Below are positions 1 to 11,063 of a DNA stretch of 64,000 nucleotides, piece by piece (within the stretch, counting starts at the first letter, position 1; the number at the start of each line of letters is the position of its first letter). The stretch is from Desulfobacteraceae bacterium (GTDB lineage Bacteria; Desulfobacterota; Desulfobacteria; Desulfobacterales; SKZT01). The notes under the pieces were generated by a model. The model did not search any database. It was given only the letters and a program-made list of their open reading frames with translations, and was not told where the DNA came from. Both the position numbers and the translations under genes were made by a program. The DNA lies in NCBI GenBank assembly GCA_011389745.1, contig JAABTQ010000003.1, positions 75,520-139,519 of the forward strand, read 5' to 3'.

Positions 1-1
1 G

Positions 2-406
2 CCACTGAATCTGGCATTTATTTTTGATGTTGAAAATCCCAATACTTTTCCTGTCCAATTGGAAAGCCTTATGTTTACGGTGGCTTTCGAAGAGTTCGAT
101 CTTAACACGGTTCAATCCATAGATACCCAATGGATTCCGGCGGGAAAAACCAATCAATTAAGGGTTCATGCCATGTTTGACGGAAGACAGTCCATGTTGA
201 GCCTTTTGGTCACCGGCGGCTTTCAGCTTCAGGAAAAAGGTATGGGTACCGGTGCCGGCGCTGCCCTCAAACAGCTTGGGCAATGGTGGACTACGATTCC
301 TGAATTTGCTTTTGATGTCTTCCTTAAAGAAGGCGCCGCGGTTTTCAGCGCCGATGGCCAAACCAAGGTTGTATCCTTCAACGCTCAATATCCGCCCGCT
401 AATTAA
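2..406 (+). CDS. LEA14-like / WHy-domain (LEA type 2) protein, 5' truncated by window edge
   Basis: Open frame from window start: PLNLAFIFDVENPNTFPVQLESLMFTVAFEEFDL...; 'NPN.FPV.L..L.F.V' pattern typical of LEA14/WHy domains. Confidence 0.65.
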   Translation, partial: PLNLAFIFDVENPNTFPVQLESLMFTVAFEEFDLNTVQSIDTQWIPAGKTNQLRVHAMFDGRQSMLSLLVTGGFQLQEKGMGTGAGAALKQLGQWWTTIPEFAFDVFLKEGAAVFSADGQTKVVSFNAQYPPAN

Positions 407-410
407 CATA

Positions 411-455
411 AAAAAACCGGCAAGGATAAAAATTAACAGTTCTTTGCCGGTTTTT
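411..455 (+). terminator. Rho-independent terminator after LEA-like gene
   Basis: AAAAAACCGGCAA...TTGCCGGTTTTT hairpin plus T tract. Confidence 0.75.
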
Positions 456-563
456 ATAAAAGCTAACCCCTCATGTTGACTTGAAGGCATATTTTGCCTA
501 TAAACGCCATATAAACTAAAAATTCAAGATAGTTGTGTTCTCCTTTAAATTTTTCATCATCAA

Positions 564-1067
564 ATGATAAGGAACTGCGAAATGGTTAGAACTGAAATAT
601 CCCTTTTTTTAAAAAATGTACCTGGGGAGCTGGGCAGGTTGGCTTCTCTTTTTTCAGACAATGGGATAAATATCGATGCTCTGACAATTCAGGATGCTTC
701 CGACTATGTCAAGGATCTTTTCCAGGCCAGAGGAAAAACTTTAAAACGAATTGCCTCTGCAGCCAGCTATAATTCAATCCGAAAAGATTCAGCTGCATTT
801 GCCCTGATTCGCCTTTTGGCCGATGAAACTGACAAAGCCATTGATTTACTTTCAAAAAACGAATATGTTTACGATATTAACCCGGTGATCGCTATTGAGT
901 TGGAAAACAGACCGGGGACTTTGGCTGAAATTTCTAATAAATTCGGCGAGGAAGGCATTAACATCAACCATGTTTACGGGTCTGTGTCATCCTTGGAAGC
1001 CAAGTGTTTGTTTGTATTTTGCCCCGAAGACATCGAGCTGGCTTCAAGAATTTTTAAGAATTATTAA
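564..1067 (+). CDS. Tandem ACT-domain protein (amino-acid-binding regulatory protein)
   Basis: Two ACT-like repeats: 'ISLFLKNVPGELGRLASLFSDNGINIDAL' and 'IAIELENRPGTLAEISNKFGEEGININHVYG'. Start may be the internal ATG of MVRTEISLF. Confidence 0.8.
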   Translation: MIRNCEMVRTEISLFLKNVPGELGRLASLFSDNGINIDALTIQDASDYVKDLFQARGKTLKRIASAASYNSIRKDSAAFALIRLLADETDKAIDLLSKNEYVYDINPVIAIELENRPGTLAEISNKFGEEGININHVYGSVSSLEAKCLFVFCPEDIELASRIFKNY

Positions 1068-1115
1068 ATGTAACAGGCTTATGAAAATGCCCATATTAAA
1101 ATTTCCGGTTTTGTT

Positions 1116-1895
1116 CTATCCCAGACTTTTTTCACTGTCGGATCGGCCCGCCTTAAAGCCTTCCTCATAACATTTTTTTCCATACCAGTTGATCTGGCGG
1201 CATATACCACGGACTATGCTGACTTCCTTTGCCCTCAACGGTAATCTTGAAAAAAACTGCCGAATATTGTTTAACCAGAATTCCGGATTTTCGGGGTTGA
1301 GAAAATTGATTCTGACAAGAATTTCCTTAAGCTGATCGTACATCCCTTCCAGTTCGTGATGAGTGGCAAGTCGTGGGATAAACCCGGAGGATTTCTCAAC
1401 GGATGCTTTAAACAGTTCATAGCAAACCACCATAACTGCCTGAGCCAGGTTCAGCGAAGAAAATTCATCGGTCGGAATGTTAACCAGAACATGACAATTC
1501 CAGATATCTTCATTGGTTAGCCCGCGGTCCTCAGGGCCAAAAAGAATTCCGATTTGATTATCCCGGGAAATGGAAACCAGATGTCCGGCCAATCGCGATG
1601 TTGACTGGATTACCTGACGTCTTGCTCCAAGACGTGCGGTAGTTCCTACAATATATTGGCATTGAGAAAGCGCGGAGTTTAAATCATCATAAATCCGAAT
1701 TTTTTCCACCACATCCCGGGCTGCATGGGTGGCCATTTTTAAAACTTTTTCAAGATCATAGTTGTGGGGTTGAACAACAATGAGCGTTCCGATTCCCATA
1801 TTGCGAATAGCCCGTGCAGCAGCCCCGATATTTTCCGGGTACCGGGGCCGCTGCAAAATGATACTAATGTTTGCGAGATTGATTTTTTCAGGCAT
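1116..1895 (-). CDS. trmJ: SpoU/TrmH-family RNA 2'-O-methyltransferase, TrmJ-like
   Basis: NISIILQRPRYPENIGAAARAIRNMG...GILFGPEDRGLTNEDI...IPTDEFSSLNLAQAVMVVCYEL, classic SPOUT motifs. Confidence 0.88.
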   Translation of the reverse strand: MPEKINLANISIILQRPRYPENIGAAARAIRNMGIGTLIVVQPHNYDLEKVLKMATHAARDVVEKIRIYDDLNSALSQCQYIVGTTARLGARRQVIQSTSRLAGHLVSISRDNQIGILFGPEDRGLTNEDIWNCHVLVNIPTDEFSSLNLAQAVMVVCYELFKASVEKSSGFIPRLATHHELEGMYDQLKEILVRINFLNPENPEFWLNNIRQFFSRLPLRAKEVSIVRGICRQINWYGKKCYEEGFKAGRSDSEKSLG

Positions 1896-2311
1896 CAGCC
1901 TGTGATTTCCAACTGATTAAAGAAATAGCCGATCTCAAAAGCAGCCGTCTCGGCAGAGTCTGAGCCATGAACCACATTTTTTTCAATATCGGTTGCAAAA
2001 TCCCGGCGAATTGTGCCTTCGGCGGCCTCTTTGTAATTTGTGGCACCCATGAGTTCCCGATTTTTGGAAATGACATTTTCTCCAGTCAAGACCATTGCAA
2101 CGGCAGGCCCGGAACACATAAAACCGATCAGGCTGTCAAAAAACGGACGATCCTTATGGACAGCATAAAACCCCTGAGCCTGCTTTTGGTTCATATGAAT
2201 CATTTTCATTGCGACAATTTTGATACCGGCTTGTTCAAAACGTTTGATGACTTCTCCCATAAGCCCCCGGGATACCCCATCGGGCTTGATTATCGACAAA
2301 GTTTTTTCCAT
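1895..2311 (-). CDS. ndk: Nucleoside diphosphate kinase
   Basis: [29 protein letters not shown]...[18 protein letters not shown]; active-site NVVHGSDS. Confidence 0.97.
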   Translation of the reverse strand: MEKTLSIIKPDGVSRGLMGEVIKRFEQAGIKIVAMKMIHMNQKQAQGFYAVHKDRPFFDSLIGFMCSGPAVAMVLTGENVISKNRELMGATNYKEAAEGTIRRDFATDIEKNVVHGSDSAETAAFEIGYFFNQLEITG

Positions 2312-2507
2312 AAATTTCAAATCCTTTCAATTAATTTGGTTGCGCTTCCAATACCAAATGCTTTCGCTTACGTCAACGGGATAGGACATAAGTTAAACAG
2401 TGGGATTGAAAAATCAGAACAAAGTATGTATAATTTTTCTCATCTTGGGTCAAGCTTTGACACCATTGATTAATTCGAACTTAACGCGGAAAACTGAGAG
2501 TATCAAA

Positions 2508-3002
2508 ATGCCCATTTACGAATTTTTTTGTCAGGACTGCAATACTATTTTCAATTTTTTCTCAAAAACGATCAATACAACCAAATGCCCCTCCTGCCCC
2601 AAATGTGAGACAAGCAGGCTTAGCCGGCAGGTTTCCCTGTTTTCTGTCACCGGAAGGGCCAAAGAGGACAGCGGCCTGGACGATTTTGATCTTGATGAAA
2701 GTAAAATGGAAAAAGCCATGCAGGTTCTTGCCAAAGAAGCCGACAATATAAATGAAGATGACCCTCGCCAGGCCGCCCAGCTTATGCGCAAGTTTTCAAA
2801 TATGACAGGGCTTGAGCTAGGTCCTGGAATGTCCGAAGCCTTAGACCGCATGGAAAAAGGAGAAGACCCTGATCAACTGGAAGCGGAAATGGGTGATATC
2901 CTTGCTGATGAAGAACCATTTGTCCTTCCCGAGAAAAAAAGAACAGCATTAAAAGGGTCCCGATCTGTGCCCCGACGAGATGAGACCCTGTATGAGCTGT
3001 AA
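2508..3002 (+). CDS. FmdB-type zinc-ribbon protein
   Basis: MPIYEFFCQDCNTIFNFFSKT...CPSCPKCETSRLSRQVSLFSV; start moved to internal ATG at 2508. Confidence 0.85.
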   Translation: MPIYEFFCQDCNTIFNFFSKTINTTKCPSCPKCETSRLSRQVSLFSVTGRAKEDSGLDDFDLDESKMEKAMQVLAKEADNINEDDPRQAAQLMRKFSNMTGLELGPGMSEALDRMEKGEDPDQLEAEMGDILADEEPFVLPEKKRTALKGSRSVPRRDETLYEL

Positions 3003-3147
3003 CCATCAGCCATTGGCAGTGACATCGGGCCATTTTATCTTGCAAACACTTTTTTCAGTTTATAGCTGTGAAACTCAGAAGTGTTCGCATTTTCCGGTAG
3101 CTTTGATGATAGCTGACATTCGTATCATGTTTATTTAAGGAGAAAAA

Positions 3148-3669
3148 ATGGAAATAAACCTACTGGAAAAAATTGAAATTATCCAGGGTGATATAACCAA
3201 AATTAAGGCAGATGCCATAGTGAATGCCGCCAACAACTCTCTTTTAGGGGGCGGTGGCGTGGATGGGGCAATACACCGGGCAGCAGGCCCGGAGCTTCTT
3301 GCAGAATGCAAAACCTTAGGAGGGTGCCCCACGGGAGAAGCCAGAATTACAAAAGGATACAACCTTCCTGCAAAATATGTCATCCACACTGTTGGCCCGG
3401 TTTATGGTTCACCCAAAGATTCTTCTTTGCTGTCCCAGTGCTACCAAAACAGTTTTACAATAGCTATTGAAAAAAACATCAAGACAATCGCCTTTCCAGC
3501 CATCAGTTGCGGTATTTATGGATATCCCATCGAGGATGCCTGCAAAATCGCCCTGGAGACTACTTGCAGATTCTTAAAAGAAAATAATGTCTTGGAAAAA
3601 GTGATATTTGTTTTGTTTTCAAAAAATGACGAGAAAATATATCGCCAGTGCCTGAATAAAATCGCATAA
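3148..3669 (+). CDS. Macro-domain protein (O-acetyl-ADP-ribose deacetylase-like)
   Basis: IIQGDITKIKADAIVNAANNSLLGGGGVDGAIHRAAG...TIAFPAISCGIYGYP. Confidence 0.95.
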   Translation: MEINLLEKIEIIQGDITKIKADAIVNAANNSLLGGGGVDGAIHRAAGPELLAECKTLGGCPTGEARITKGYNLPAKYVIHTVGPVYGSPKDSSLLSQCYQNSFTIAIEKNIKTIAFPAISCGIYGYPIEDACKIALETTCRFLKENNVLEKVIFVLFSKNDEKIYRQCLNKIA

Positions 3670-3759
3670 CCAGTGCCTGAACAAAAAGTCCTTTTCTCCC
3701 TCCCGCGACCCATTCCGGTAACGAGAAGAGTTTTTCGTTCAAACACTGATTGAATGGGG

Positions 3760-4620
3760 TTACACCCTGCCTCCGCTCCACCTGAGTTTAGCCTTTAGTA
3801 CATCGAAATATTCCTGACCCGGCATGATGATCATATTGGTCGGATGCTTTCCTTTTCGAACGATAATGGTGTCATTTTCGTTAATTTCCAACCCAGCCTG
3901 ACCGTCAAATGTAAGCATGATATCTTCGGATTTTTCCTCCAGTCTTATGGTGATGCAGGCTGCATCAGGTATAATCAGAGGTCTGTTGGTAAGCGTAAAT
4001 GGCGAGATCGGCGTCATGATGATAGCGGGTACTCCAGGATGGAGAATAGGCCCGCCGGCGGCAAGGGAGTATGCCGTAGATCCTGTCGGAGTCGCCACAA
4101 TGAGACCGTCGGCCTTGTAGGTGGTCAAGTACTGGCCGTCAATGTAAGTTCGGATATGAGCCAATCTGGCCAAAGCACCTTTATTGATGACGACATCGTT
4201 TAAAACGGTTTCTTGAACAAAAACCTCGCCCCTTCGATTCAATTCCACTTGAAGCCTCATCCGGGGGGTGGTTTCAAATTGTTTATTGATAATTTTTTCA
4301 GCTACGGAAAACAATTTGTCTTCGGCAATTTCAGCCAAAAAACCGACTTCACCAAACTTGACGCCAAGGATAGGAATCGGCTGGTCACCGATCCATCGCA
4401 CCGCACTTAAAAAAGTACCATCACCGCCCAAAACAAAAATACACAGCAGATCATTGGGTGCGACTGAAAGTTTTTCCCCGGCAACCTTCAATCCGGAGGG
4501 TAGCCCCTCTTTTCGGAGAACATCGAATCCTTTTGATTTCAACCAGATTTCTAATTCATCGGCTTTCTTTTCAGCTTTATCTTCATTTTTTACAAACAGC
4601 CCGATTCGTTTCACTGTCAC
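3760..4620 (-). CDS. nadK: NAD kinase
   Basis: [35 protein letters not shown]...[26 protein letters not shown]. Confidence 0.96.
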   Translation of the reverse strand: MTVKRIGLFVKNEDKAEKKADELEIWLKSKGFDVLRKEGLPSGLKVAGEKLSVAPNDLLCIFVLGGDGTFLSAVRWIGDQPIPILGVKFGEVGFLAEIAEDKLFSVAEKIINKQFETTPRMRLQVELNRRGEVFVQETVLNDVVINKGALARLAHIRTYIDGQYLTTYKADGLIVATPTGSTAYSLAAGGPILHPGVPAIIMTPISPFTLTNRPLIIPDAACITIRLEEKSEDIMLTFDGQAGLEINENDTIIVRKGKHPTNMIIMPGQEYFDVLKAKLRWSGGRV

Positions 4621-4730
4621 TGTACTCTCCTTGTCTCTCGAATTACACGTCCGCTTTTATAACCGATAATTATAAACGTGTCGAACAAAAAAATAACGTG
4701 AAACATCTTAACCATTGTAAGGCAATATTA

Positions 4731-5453
4731 TCAGATTCCTAAATAAGCTTTTCTGACCTCCTCATTTTTCATCAGGTTCCGGGCCGTGTCCGAAAGCGAG
4801 ATAATTCCGTTTTCCATCACATAACCGCGATGCGCTACTTTTAACGCCATATTGGCATTTTGTTCCACCAGAAAAATCGTTGTGTTATTTTCCTGATTAA
4901 TCTGTGTGATGATATTAAAGATACGTTTGACCACCAACGGCGCCAGACCTAATGAGGGTTCGTCAAGAAGCAGCAACCGGGGTCTGGCCATAAGAGCCCG
5001 TGAGATGGCCAGCATTTGTTGCTCACCTCCACTGAGAGTTCCGCCGGCCTGGCGTCTCCGTTCAGATAAAATGGGAAAAAGCGAATAAACATATTCTTTG
5101 TCGGCCTTTATTCCTGCACTGTCGGTACGCAGAAATGCCCCCATATCGATATTTTCAGAAACGGTCAGGTAAGGAAATATCCGCCTCCCTTCAGGGACCT
5201 GGCTTACTCCCATGGCCACAATCTTATTGGGATTTAAGCCGCTGATTAATTTTTCTTCAAAGTAGATTTCGCCCGAACGGGGTGGAGTAATCCCGGAAAT
5301 GGACATCAGTGTAGTGGATTTGCCGGCCCCGTTGGCGCCGATTAAGGTAACGATTTCCCCGGAAAGAACTTCCAGGCTCACACCTTTAAGAGCTTGTATA
5401 TTGCCGAAGTAAGTGCGTATGTTAATGAGTTTAAGCATCCATGTCTTCCCCAA
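4731..5453 (-). CDS. livF: Branched-chain amino acid ABC transporter ATP-binding protein
   Basis: Walker A GANGAGKST, LSGGEQQMLAI, LLLDEPSLGLAP; LivF-like length and operon position. Confidence 0.95.
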   Translation of the reverse strand: MGKTWMLKLINIRTYFGNIQALKGVSLEVLSGEIVTLIGANGAGKSTTLMSISGITPPRSGEIYFEEKLISGLNPNKIVAMGVSQVPEGRRIFPYLTVSENIDMGAFLRTDSAGIKADKEYVYSLFPILSERRRQAGGTLSGGEQQMLAISRALMARPRLLLLDEPSLGLAPLVVKRIFNIITQINQENNTTIFLVEQNANMALKVAHRGYVMENGIISLSDTARNLMKNEEVRKAYLGI

Positions 5454-6228
5454 GGTATGCTTTGATTACAGCGGAGTTTCGTTTGATTTCTTTGGATGTA
5501 CCTTCTGCAATCTTTTTACCGTAATCCACCACATAAATTCGATCTGACAAACTCATCACCAACTTCATGTCATGTTCTATGAGAAGAATCGAAATATCCT
5601 CTTCCTTGCGAATTCTGATAATGAGGTCATCCAACTCCCTTGTTTCCTGGGCATTCATTCCGGCAGCAGGTTCATCCAGTAAGAGAACCAGAGGTTCAGT
5701 GGCAAGAGCTCTGGCAATTTCCAGACGTCGCTGAGCCCCGTAAGGAAGATTTTTGGCAAATTCGTTTACAAATTTTTCCAATCCGATTTTTTTCAGAATT
5801 CGGTAGGAATCATTGACGACCTGTTTTTCCTCGAGCACTGTGGCTTTGTTTCTCAAAATAGAGCCTGGAATTCCGCTTTTCATGCGGCAATGCCTCCCGA
5901 TCATCACATTTTCCAGTACCGTCATGTTTTGAAACAACCGGATATTTTGAAATGTACGGGCCAGTCCGACTTCGGTAATCTTGTTTGGTTTTAGACCGTT
6001 TAAGCGAACAAATTTTTGATTGGGAGGATTAAGAAACATTTCTCCTCCTGTGGGCTGATAAAGGCCGGTAATGCAATTAAAAAAAGTGGTTTTTCCGGCG
6101 CCGTTGGGACCAATCAGGGCAACAATTTCATTGGGATAAACTTCCAAATCAATGCTATCTAAGGCCCTGAGACCTCCAAAATCCATGGTAAGCGCATTGA
6201 CTTGCAAGACAGGTTTCATCTTTTTCAC
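5431..6228 (-). CDS. livG: Branched-chain amino acid ABC transporter ATP-binding protein
   Basis: GPNGAGKTTFFNCITGLYQPTGG...LARTFQNIRLF...LLLDEPAAGMNAQET; overlaps livF start. Confidence 0.95.
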   Translation of the reverse strand: MKKMKPVLQVNALTMDFGGLRALDSIDLEVYPNEIVALIGPNGAGKTTFFNCITGLYQPTGGEMFLNPPNQKFVRLNGLKPNKITEVGLARTFQNIRLFQNMTVLENVMIGRHCRMKSGIPGSILRNKATVLEEKQVVNDSYRILKKIGLEKFVNEFAKNLPYGAQRRLEIARALATEPLVLLLDEPAAGMNAQETRELDDLIIRIRKEEDISILLIEHDMKLVMSLSDRIYVVDYGKKIAEGTSKEIKRNSAVIKAYLGEDMDA

Positions 6229-6231
6229 TTA

Positions 6232-7449
6232 TTATTGTCGATTTTCTTCAATTGCTTTGAACCGGTAGTTTCTCCGCACATTGGCTACAATGCCCTCAGG
6301 TCGAAAAACCATCATTGAGACCAGAACAACCCCGAAAATCATCATCCGATACTCGGAAAAAGCCCGAAGATATTCCGGCAACAAAATTAAAATAAAAGCA
6401 CCGCAGATGACACCAATTATTGACCCCATACCACCCAAAACCACGATACATAAAATGATAATGGATTCCCAGATGGTAAATGAGGCCGGATTGATGAAAG
6501 TGGTCTTGGCGGCAAACATGACCCCGCCCATACCTGCCCAAGTCGCCCCTAAAGCAAAAGCGCTCAGTTTGGTTTTAGTTTTATCCACACCCATGGCCTG
6601 GCAAGCAATTTCGTCTTCACGCAACGCCATCCAAGCCCTGCCGATTCGTGAATCCTGCAATCTGCGGACAACGAAAATAGTCACCAATGATAACCCAACC
6701 ATCAGGTAGTAAAGGTAAATGTGTGTTTGATGTAATGATAATTCAATCCCGAAAAAGCCTGGACGAGATATATTGGCAATACCACTGGGCCCAAATGAAA
6801 AAGCATTCCAGTTTTCCAGCACCAATCGAATAATTTCTCCAAAACCCAGTGTGACAATCGCCAGATAATCACCACGCAGGCGCAATACAGGAAAACCAAG
6901 AATTATTCCGAATATGAATCCCAGTAAACCTCCGATGGGCAGTGCTAACCAAAAACCAATCCCGAAATGATGGTTTAATAAAGCATAAGAGTAAGCCCCA
7001 ACAGCATAAAAAGCTACATATCCCAGATCAAGAAGTCCTGCCAGCCCCACAACAATATTAAGGCCCAACCCAACAACCACATAAATGAGTGCTGTAATCA
7101 TGATGTTGGTCTGGTATAAGGAGAATAGCCAGGGAAAAGTTGCAAAGAAAATAGCGATAATCACAATCGCTGGTTTGTAAATGCGGGCATCTTTTATGAT
7201 TTTTTGAGTGATCGGGGTTTGATTTTCTTCCTCGTTGTCGGCTTTTTTTTTCCCAAGCTCTTTACGCTTGATCATAAATCGCCAAACCAGAGAAAGAACA
7301 AAGCTGCCGATTCCCACCATCAACATTCTCTCCCAACGCCATTCTATGGTTTTGTAAATGGTATTGACACGGATAACCATGATTGGAAATGTAAGAAACA
7401 TAAACCATAAAGAGGTCAGGAACGCTTTTTTTATTTCGCCGATGTTCAA
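6232..7449 (-). CDS. livM: Branched-chain amino acid ABC transporter permease
   Basis: GLAGLLDLGYVAFYAVGAYSYALL...LGFGEIIRLVLENW; LivM signature. Confidence 0.94.
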   Translation of the reverse strand: MNIGEIKKAFLTSLWFMFLTFPIMVIRVNTIYKTIEWRWERMLMVGIGSFVLSLVWRFMIKRKELGKKKADNEEENQTPITQKIIKDARIYKPAIVIIAIFFATFPWLFSLYQTNIMITALIYVVVGLGLNIVVGLAGLLDLGYVAFYAVGAYSYALLNHHFGIGFWLALPIGGLLGFIFGIILGFPVLRLRGDYLAIVTLGFGEIIRLVLENWNAFSFGPSGIANISRPGFFGIELSLHQTHIYLYYLMVGLSLVTIFVVRRLQDSRIGRAWMALREDEIACQAMGVDKTKTKLSAFALGATWAGMGGVMFAAKTTFINPASFTIWESIIILCIVVLGGMGSIIGVICGAFILILLPEYLRAFSEYRMMIFGVVLVSMMVFRPEGIVANVRRNYRFKAIEENRQ

Positions 7450-7460
7450 CGTCTTATCCG

Positions 7461-8390
7461 TTATACTTTATCGGTTTCTTTTCGGCCTAGTATACCCGAA
7501 GGCCTGAAAATCAAAATCAACACCAGAAACAAGAAGGCAAAAACATCTTCGTAATCACTGGAAATATAACCGGTAAAAAAACTTTCCGTCCATCCCAGCA
7601 CCAAACTGCCTAAAACAGCTCCGGGCATACTTCCAATACCGCCCAAAACAGCCGCCACAAAAGCCTTGATCCCGGCGATAAAGCCTATATAAAAATTGAT
7701 CTGGCCTATATGGGAAGCAACGAGCACCCCGCCAATAGCTGCAGTTGCCGATCCCACCACGAAGGTAAAAGAAATCACTTTGCTGACATCGACCCCGACA
7801 AGCATGGCCATATGTCTGTCCTGGGCGGTAGCACGCATGGCCTTGCCAATCTTTGTAAATTTTATAAGAAAGGTGAGCAAAATCATCACGATTGTGGTCG
7901 TCACATAGATTACAATTTCCGAGGAGCGGACAATGTGCTCAACCGGCTCAAGAAAAGCAAAATCGGGTATAAGGTTCGGGAAAGGAAGAAAATCAGAGGT
8001 TTGAGCCAAAAGAACATAGTTTTGAAGAAAAAGCGACATTCCAATGGCGCTGATAAGGGCGGACAGCCTTGGGGCATTTCTTAACGGCTGGTAGGCAATT
8101 TTTTCCATTGTGTACCCATAAGCCGAAGAATAAACAACCGCCGCAAGGGTAGCAATAACCATTATCGCAGGTGCAGGCCATCCCGCCAGAGTTAACACCC
8201 CTGCAACAATTAAGGCTGTGAAGGCCCCGATCATATAAATTTCACCATGGGCAAAATTGATCAGCTGTATGATCCCGTAAACCATGGTATAACCCAATGC
8301 GATCAGGGCGTATATGCTTCCCCGCGTCAGCCCTCCAAGAAACAATTCAAAAAAATAGCCGTAATCCATCTGAGTATGCCATTTTCGCAA
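7461..8390 (-). CDS. livH: Branched-chain amino acid ABC transporter permease (start may be internal Met, MDYGYFFELF, at 8369)
   Basis: GLTRGSIYALIALGYTMVYGIIQLINFAHGEIYMIGAF; LivH signature. Confidence 0.95.
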   Translation of the reverse strand: MRKWHTQMDYGYFFELFLGGLTRGSIYALIALGYTMVYGIIQLINFAHGEIYMIGAFTALIVAGVLTLAGWPAPAIMVIATLAAVVYSSAYGYTMEKIAYQPLRNAPRLSALISAIGMSLFLQNYVLLAQTSDFLPFPNLIPDFAFLEPVEHIVRSSEIVIYVTTTIVMILLTFLIKFTKIGKAMRATAQDRHMAMLVGVDVSKVISFTFVVGSATAAIGGVLVASHIGQINFYIGFIAGIKAFVAAVLGGIGSMPGAVLGSLVLGWTESFFTGYISSDYEDVFAFLFLVLILIFRPSGILGRKETDKV

Positions 8391-8429
8391 TTTAGCTCAG
8401 CAGCGGACTGAGGCCGCCTGCTAAGATAA

Positions 8430-9572
8430 CTATTTCATTTCGATTTCCGCATATTGTCCATTTTGAACCTGGTATACTGAAAAACCGACTCCGATGGCAT
8501 CACCTTTTTCATCAAAACTGATTTTTCCCAGAGGTGTTTCAGCATATTCGGTGGTTAATGCTTTGGTAATGGCCTCATATTCAGTGGAACCCGCCTTTTC
8601 TATTGCATTCAGTAAAGCAATCGTGGCGGCATATGCATTTTCAAAAAATGCTCCGGCATCTGATCCGTAAGTATCCATATGTGCCTGGCGTGAAGCAATG
8701 GTCATGGGATTTTGAGTCACATCCTTAGGCCCGGTGGCATAAACCCCTTCCGCATATTCACCGGCGACTTTTATGAACGTATCATCCTTAACCCCATCAT
8801 CTGAAATAAAAATGGTATCCATTTTCCTCTTGCGCATTTGGGTGACAAGCTTGGATGCTTCAGGATGGTAACCACCGAATATGACAGCCTCGGCTTCCGA
8901 GCGCTTAATTTTTTGCACGACAGCAGAATAATCGACAGCTCCGGGAGTTATACCTTCGTACAAAACAACTTCGGCACGGGGATCCTCTTCAAGAAAACCT
9001 TTGGCAAATTCAGCCAGACCTTTTCCATAATCGCCCTTGTCATGGAGAACCGCTATTTTCTTGAGTTTTAACACATCCAGAGCAAAATCAACTTCAAGCC
9101 GTGCCTGAGCATCATCAGAAGCTATGGTGCGATAAAAATTGGGATACAATCCGCTCTGGGTCAGTTCCGGGTTTGTAGCCGAAGGAGAAATGGCAACAAG
9201 CTTTGTGTCTTTATATATTCCCAGAGCAGCTTTGGTAGCTCCGCTGCAAATATGGCCGATAACGGCATGAACACCGCTGCCGACTAGTTTGGTCGCAGTA
9301 TTTGTAGCCACTTCAGGTTTACAGACATCGTCTTCTATAACCAATTCCACCTGTTTTCCTAAGACACCTCCCTTGGCATTAATTTCTTTCACCACCAACT
9401 CCGCCGCACGAACGGTTGGAATGCCGTAAGATGCAAGGTCACCGCTGTGAGCACCCGCCACACCAATCTTTATGGTATCCTGGGCATCAACTTTCCCGTT
9501 TGCCGTAAAAACCATAAAAATTGCCATAGCGGCAGCAATCGCACTTATTTTCCATCGATTTTTCATAGCCAT
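8430..9572 (-). CDS. livK: Branched-chain amino acid ABC transporter substrate-binding protein
   Basis: N-terminal signal sequence, DTIKIGVAGAHSGDLASYGIPTVRAAELVVKEINAKGGVLGK...VIGHICSGATKAA. Confidence 0.95.
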   Translation of the reverse strand: MAMKNRWKISAIAAAMAIFMVFTANGKVDAQDTIKIGVAGAHSGDLASYGIPTVRAAELVVKEINAKGGVLGKQVELVIEDDVCKPEVATNTATKLVGSGVHAVIGHICSGATKAALGIYKDTKLVAISPSATNPELTQSGLYPNFYRTIASDDAQARLEVDFALDVLKLKKIAVLHDKGDYGKGLAEFAKGFLEEDPRAEVVLYEGITPGAVDYSAVVQKIKRSEAEAVIFGGYHPEASKLVTQMRKRKMDTIFISDDGVKDDTFIKVAGEYAEGVYATGPKDVTQNPMTIASRQAHMDTYGSDAGAFFENAYAATIALLNAIEKAGSTEYEAITKALTTEYAETPLGKISFDEKGDAIGVGFSVYQVQNGQYAEIEMK

Positions 9573-9842
9573 CTCCCTTTTAGTTTTAAAATTAATTCAT
9601 ATTTGTTGATAGTTATAAGCGCAATAAACAATCTACGTCAAGCCCAAAGCAATTATTCCTCAGGTGCCCGGCATTTTTCTTTATGGGATTAAATCAAACA
9701 AGTCGTGAATAATTGCAGGAAGGCGATTTTCGATATTTTTTATCACTATGAATTGGAAATTGGACACGGATGAATCAAGGCAGGAAAAAAGTGCTATTCC
9801 GGAACGGCAAACTACTCGAAACCAAACCATATCACTTAACCC

Positions 9843-9875
9843 AAAAAAGGCCCATTTTTAGAAATGGGCCTTTTT
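9843..9875 (-). terminator. Rho-independent terminator at the end of the dsrMKJOP operon (symmetric, possibly bidirectional)
   Basis: AAAAAAGGCCCATTTTTAGAAATGGGCCTTTTT. Confidence 0.85.
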
Positions 9876-9898
9876 ACTCTGATTATGACAGATTTTTG

Positions 9899-11062
9899 TT
9901 AAGCATACAGTTCTTCTTTGATCGTCACAGCAATTTTAAATAAGACCGACAAAATAAAAAACCCTGTTGCATAGACCCCTATGGTAATCATCAACTCAGG
10001 AAAAGAAGGAGCATATTCATTGACGTAATGAAGCGGATTCGGTACGAAACCACCTGAAATCAGCCCTATCCCCTTGTCAATCCAGGTGCCTATAAAAACA
10101 GCGATACATGCAATGGTCAGAACAGTCTCATTTTGTCTGAATTGTGAAGGAACCAGCAAGATAATGGCCAGAACCATCAAAATCATTGAAGTCCACATAA
10201 ACGGTATAAGCGAACCCTTCCCTTGAAGACCGACAAACAGATACTTGAAATGATCCATATGCTCTGGAAGTTGGCTGTAAAATACAACAAATATTTCGCA
10301 AAGAAAGAAAAACACGTTTAGTATAATGGCATAAGTCACGATTTTGGCCAGTGACTGAATTTGCTCCCAACCCGGATCGAATTTGCTTATTCTTCTCACA
10401 AATAGACACAAAAGAATAAGCAATGCAGGGCCTGCAGCGAAGGCGGAGGACAAAAACCTTGGGGCAAGAATGGCAGTCAGCCAAAAGCCTCTCCCGGGAA
10501 GACCACAGTAAAGAAAAGCTGTTACGGTATGAATACTGACAGCCCATGGGATCGACAGATAAATAAGCGGTTTAAGCCACATGGGATAATGGACATTGTT
10601 TCTTTCGGCCTCCAGTACTTTCCAGCCGATCACAAGATTCAGCAGCAGATAACCGTTTAAAACGATCATATCCCAGAACAATACCGATCGGGGTGTCGGA
10701 TACAGCAAAACATTCAATGCGCGAGTGGGCTGCCCTAAATCCACGATAATAAAGAGCAGACACATGGTCACAGAGGATACGGCAAGAAATTCCCCTAAAA
10801 TGGTAATTCTTCCGAACGCCTTGTAATCATGCAGATAATAGGGAAGTACTAGCATCACCGCAGATGCGGCAACACCAACCAGGAACGTAAACTGAGCAAT
10901 ATAAAAACCCCAGGAAACATCCCGACTCAAACCGGTGATACCAAGACCGGAATTGAACTGCCACAAATAAAAGCCGAAACCCACGCCGATAAGCGTAAGC
11001 AAGGCGAGCATCCAACCATAGTATACTTTAGATCCTTTAATTGCCTTTTCTAGCATAACCAC
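9899..11062 (-). CDS. dsrP: DsrP, NrfD-family integral membrane subunit of DsrMKJOP
   Basis: Polytopic NrfD-like protein; last gene of the dsrM-K-J-O-P order. Confidence 0.93.
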   Translation of the reverse strand: MVMLEKAIKGSKVYYGWMLALLTLIGVGFGFYLWQFNSGLGITGLSRDVSWGFYIAQFTFLVGVAASAVMLVLPYYLHDYKAFGRITILGEFLAVSSVTMCLLFIIVDLGQPTRALNVLLYPTPRSVLFWDMIVLNGYLLLNLVIGWKVLEAERNNVHYPMWLKPLIYLSIPWAVSIHTVTAFLYCGLPGRGFWLTAILAPRFLSSAFAAGPALLILLCLFVRRISKFDPGWEQIQSLAKIVTYAIILNVFFFLCEIFVVFYSQLPEHMDHFKYLFVGLQGKGSLIPFMWTSMILMVLAIILLVPSQFRQNETVLTIACIAVFIGTWIDKGIGLISGGFVPNPLHYVNEYAPSFPELMITIGVYATGFFILSVLFKIAVTIKEELYA

Positions 11063-11063
11063 C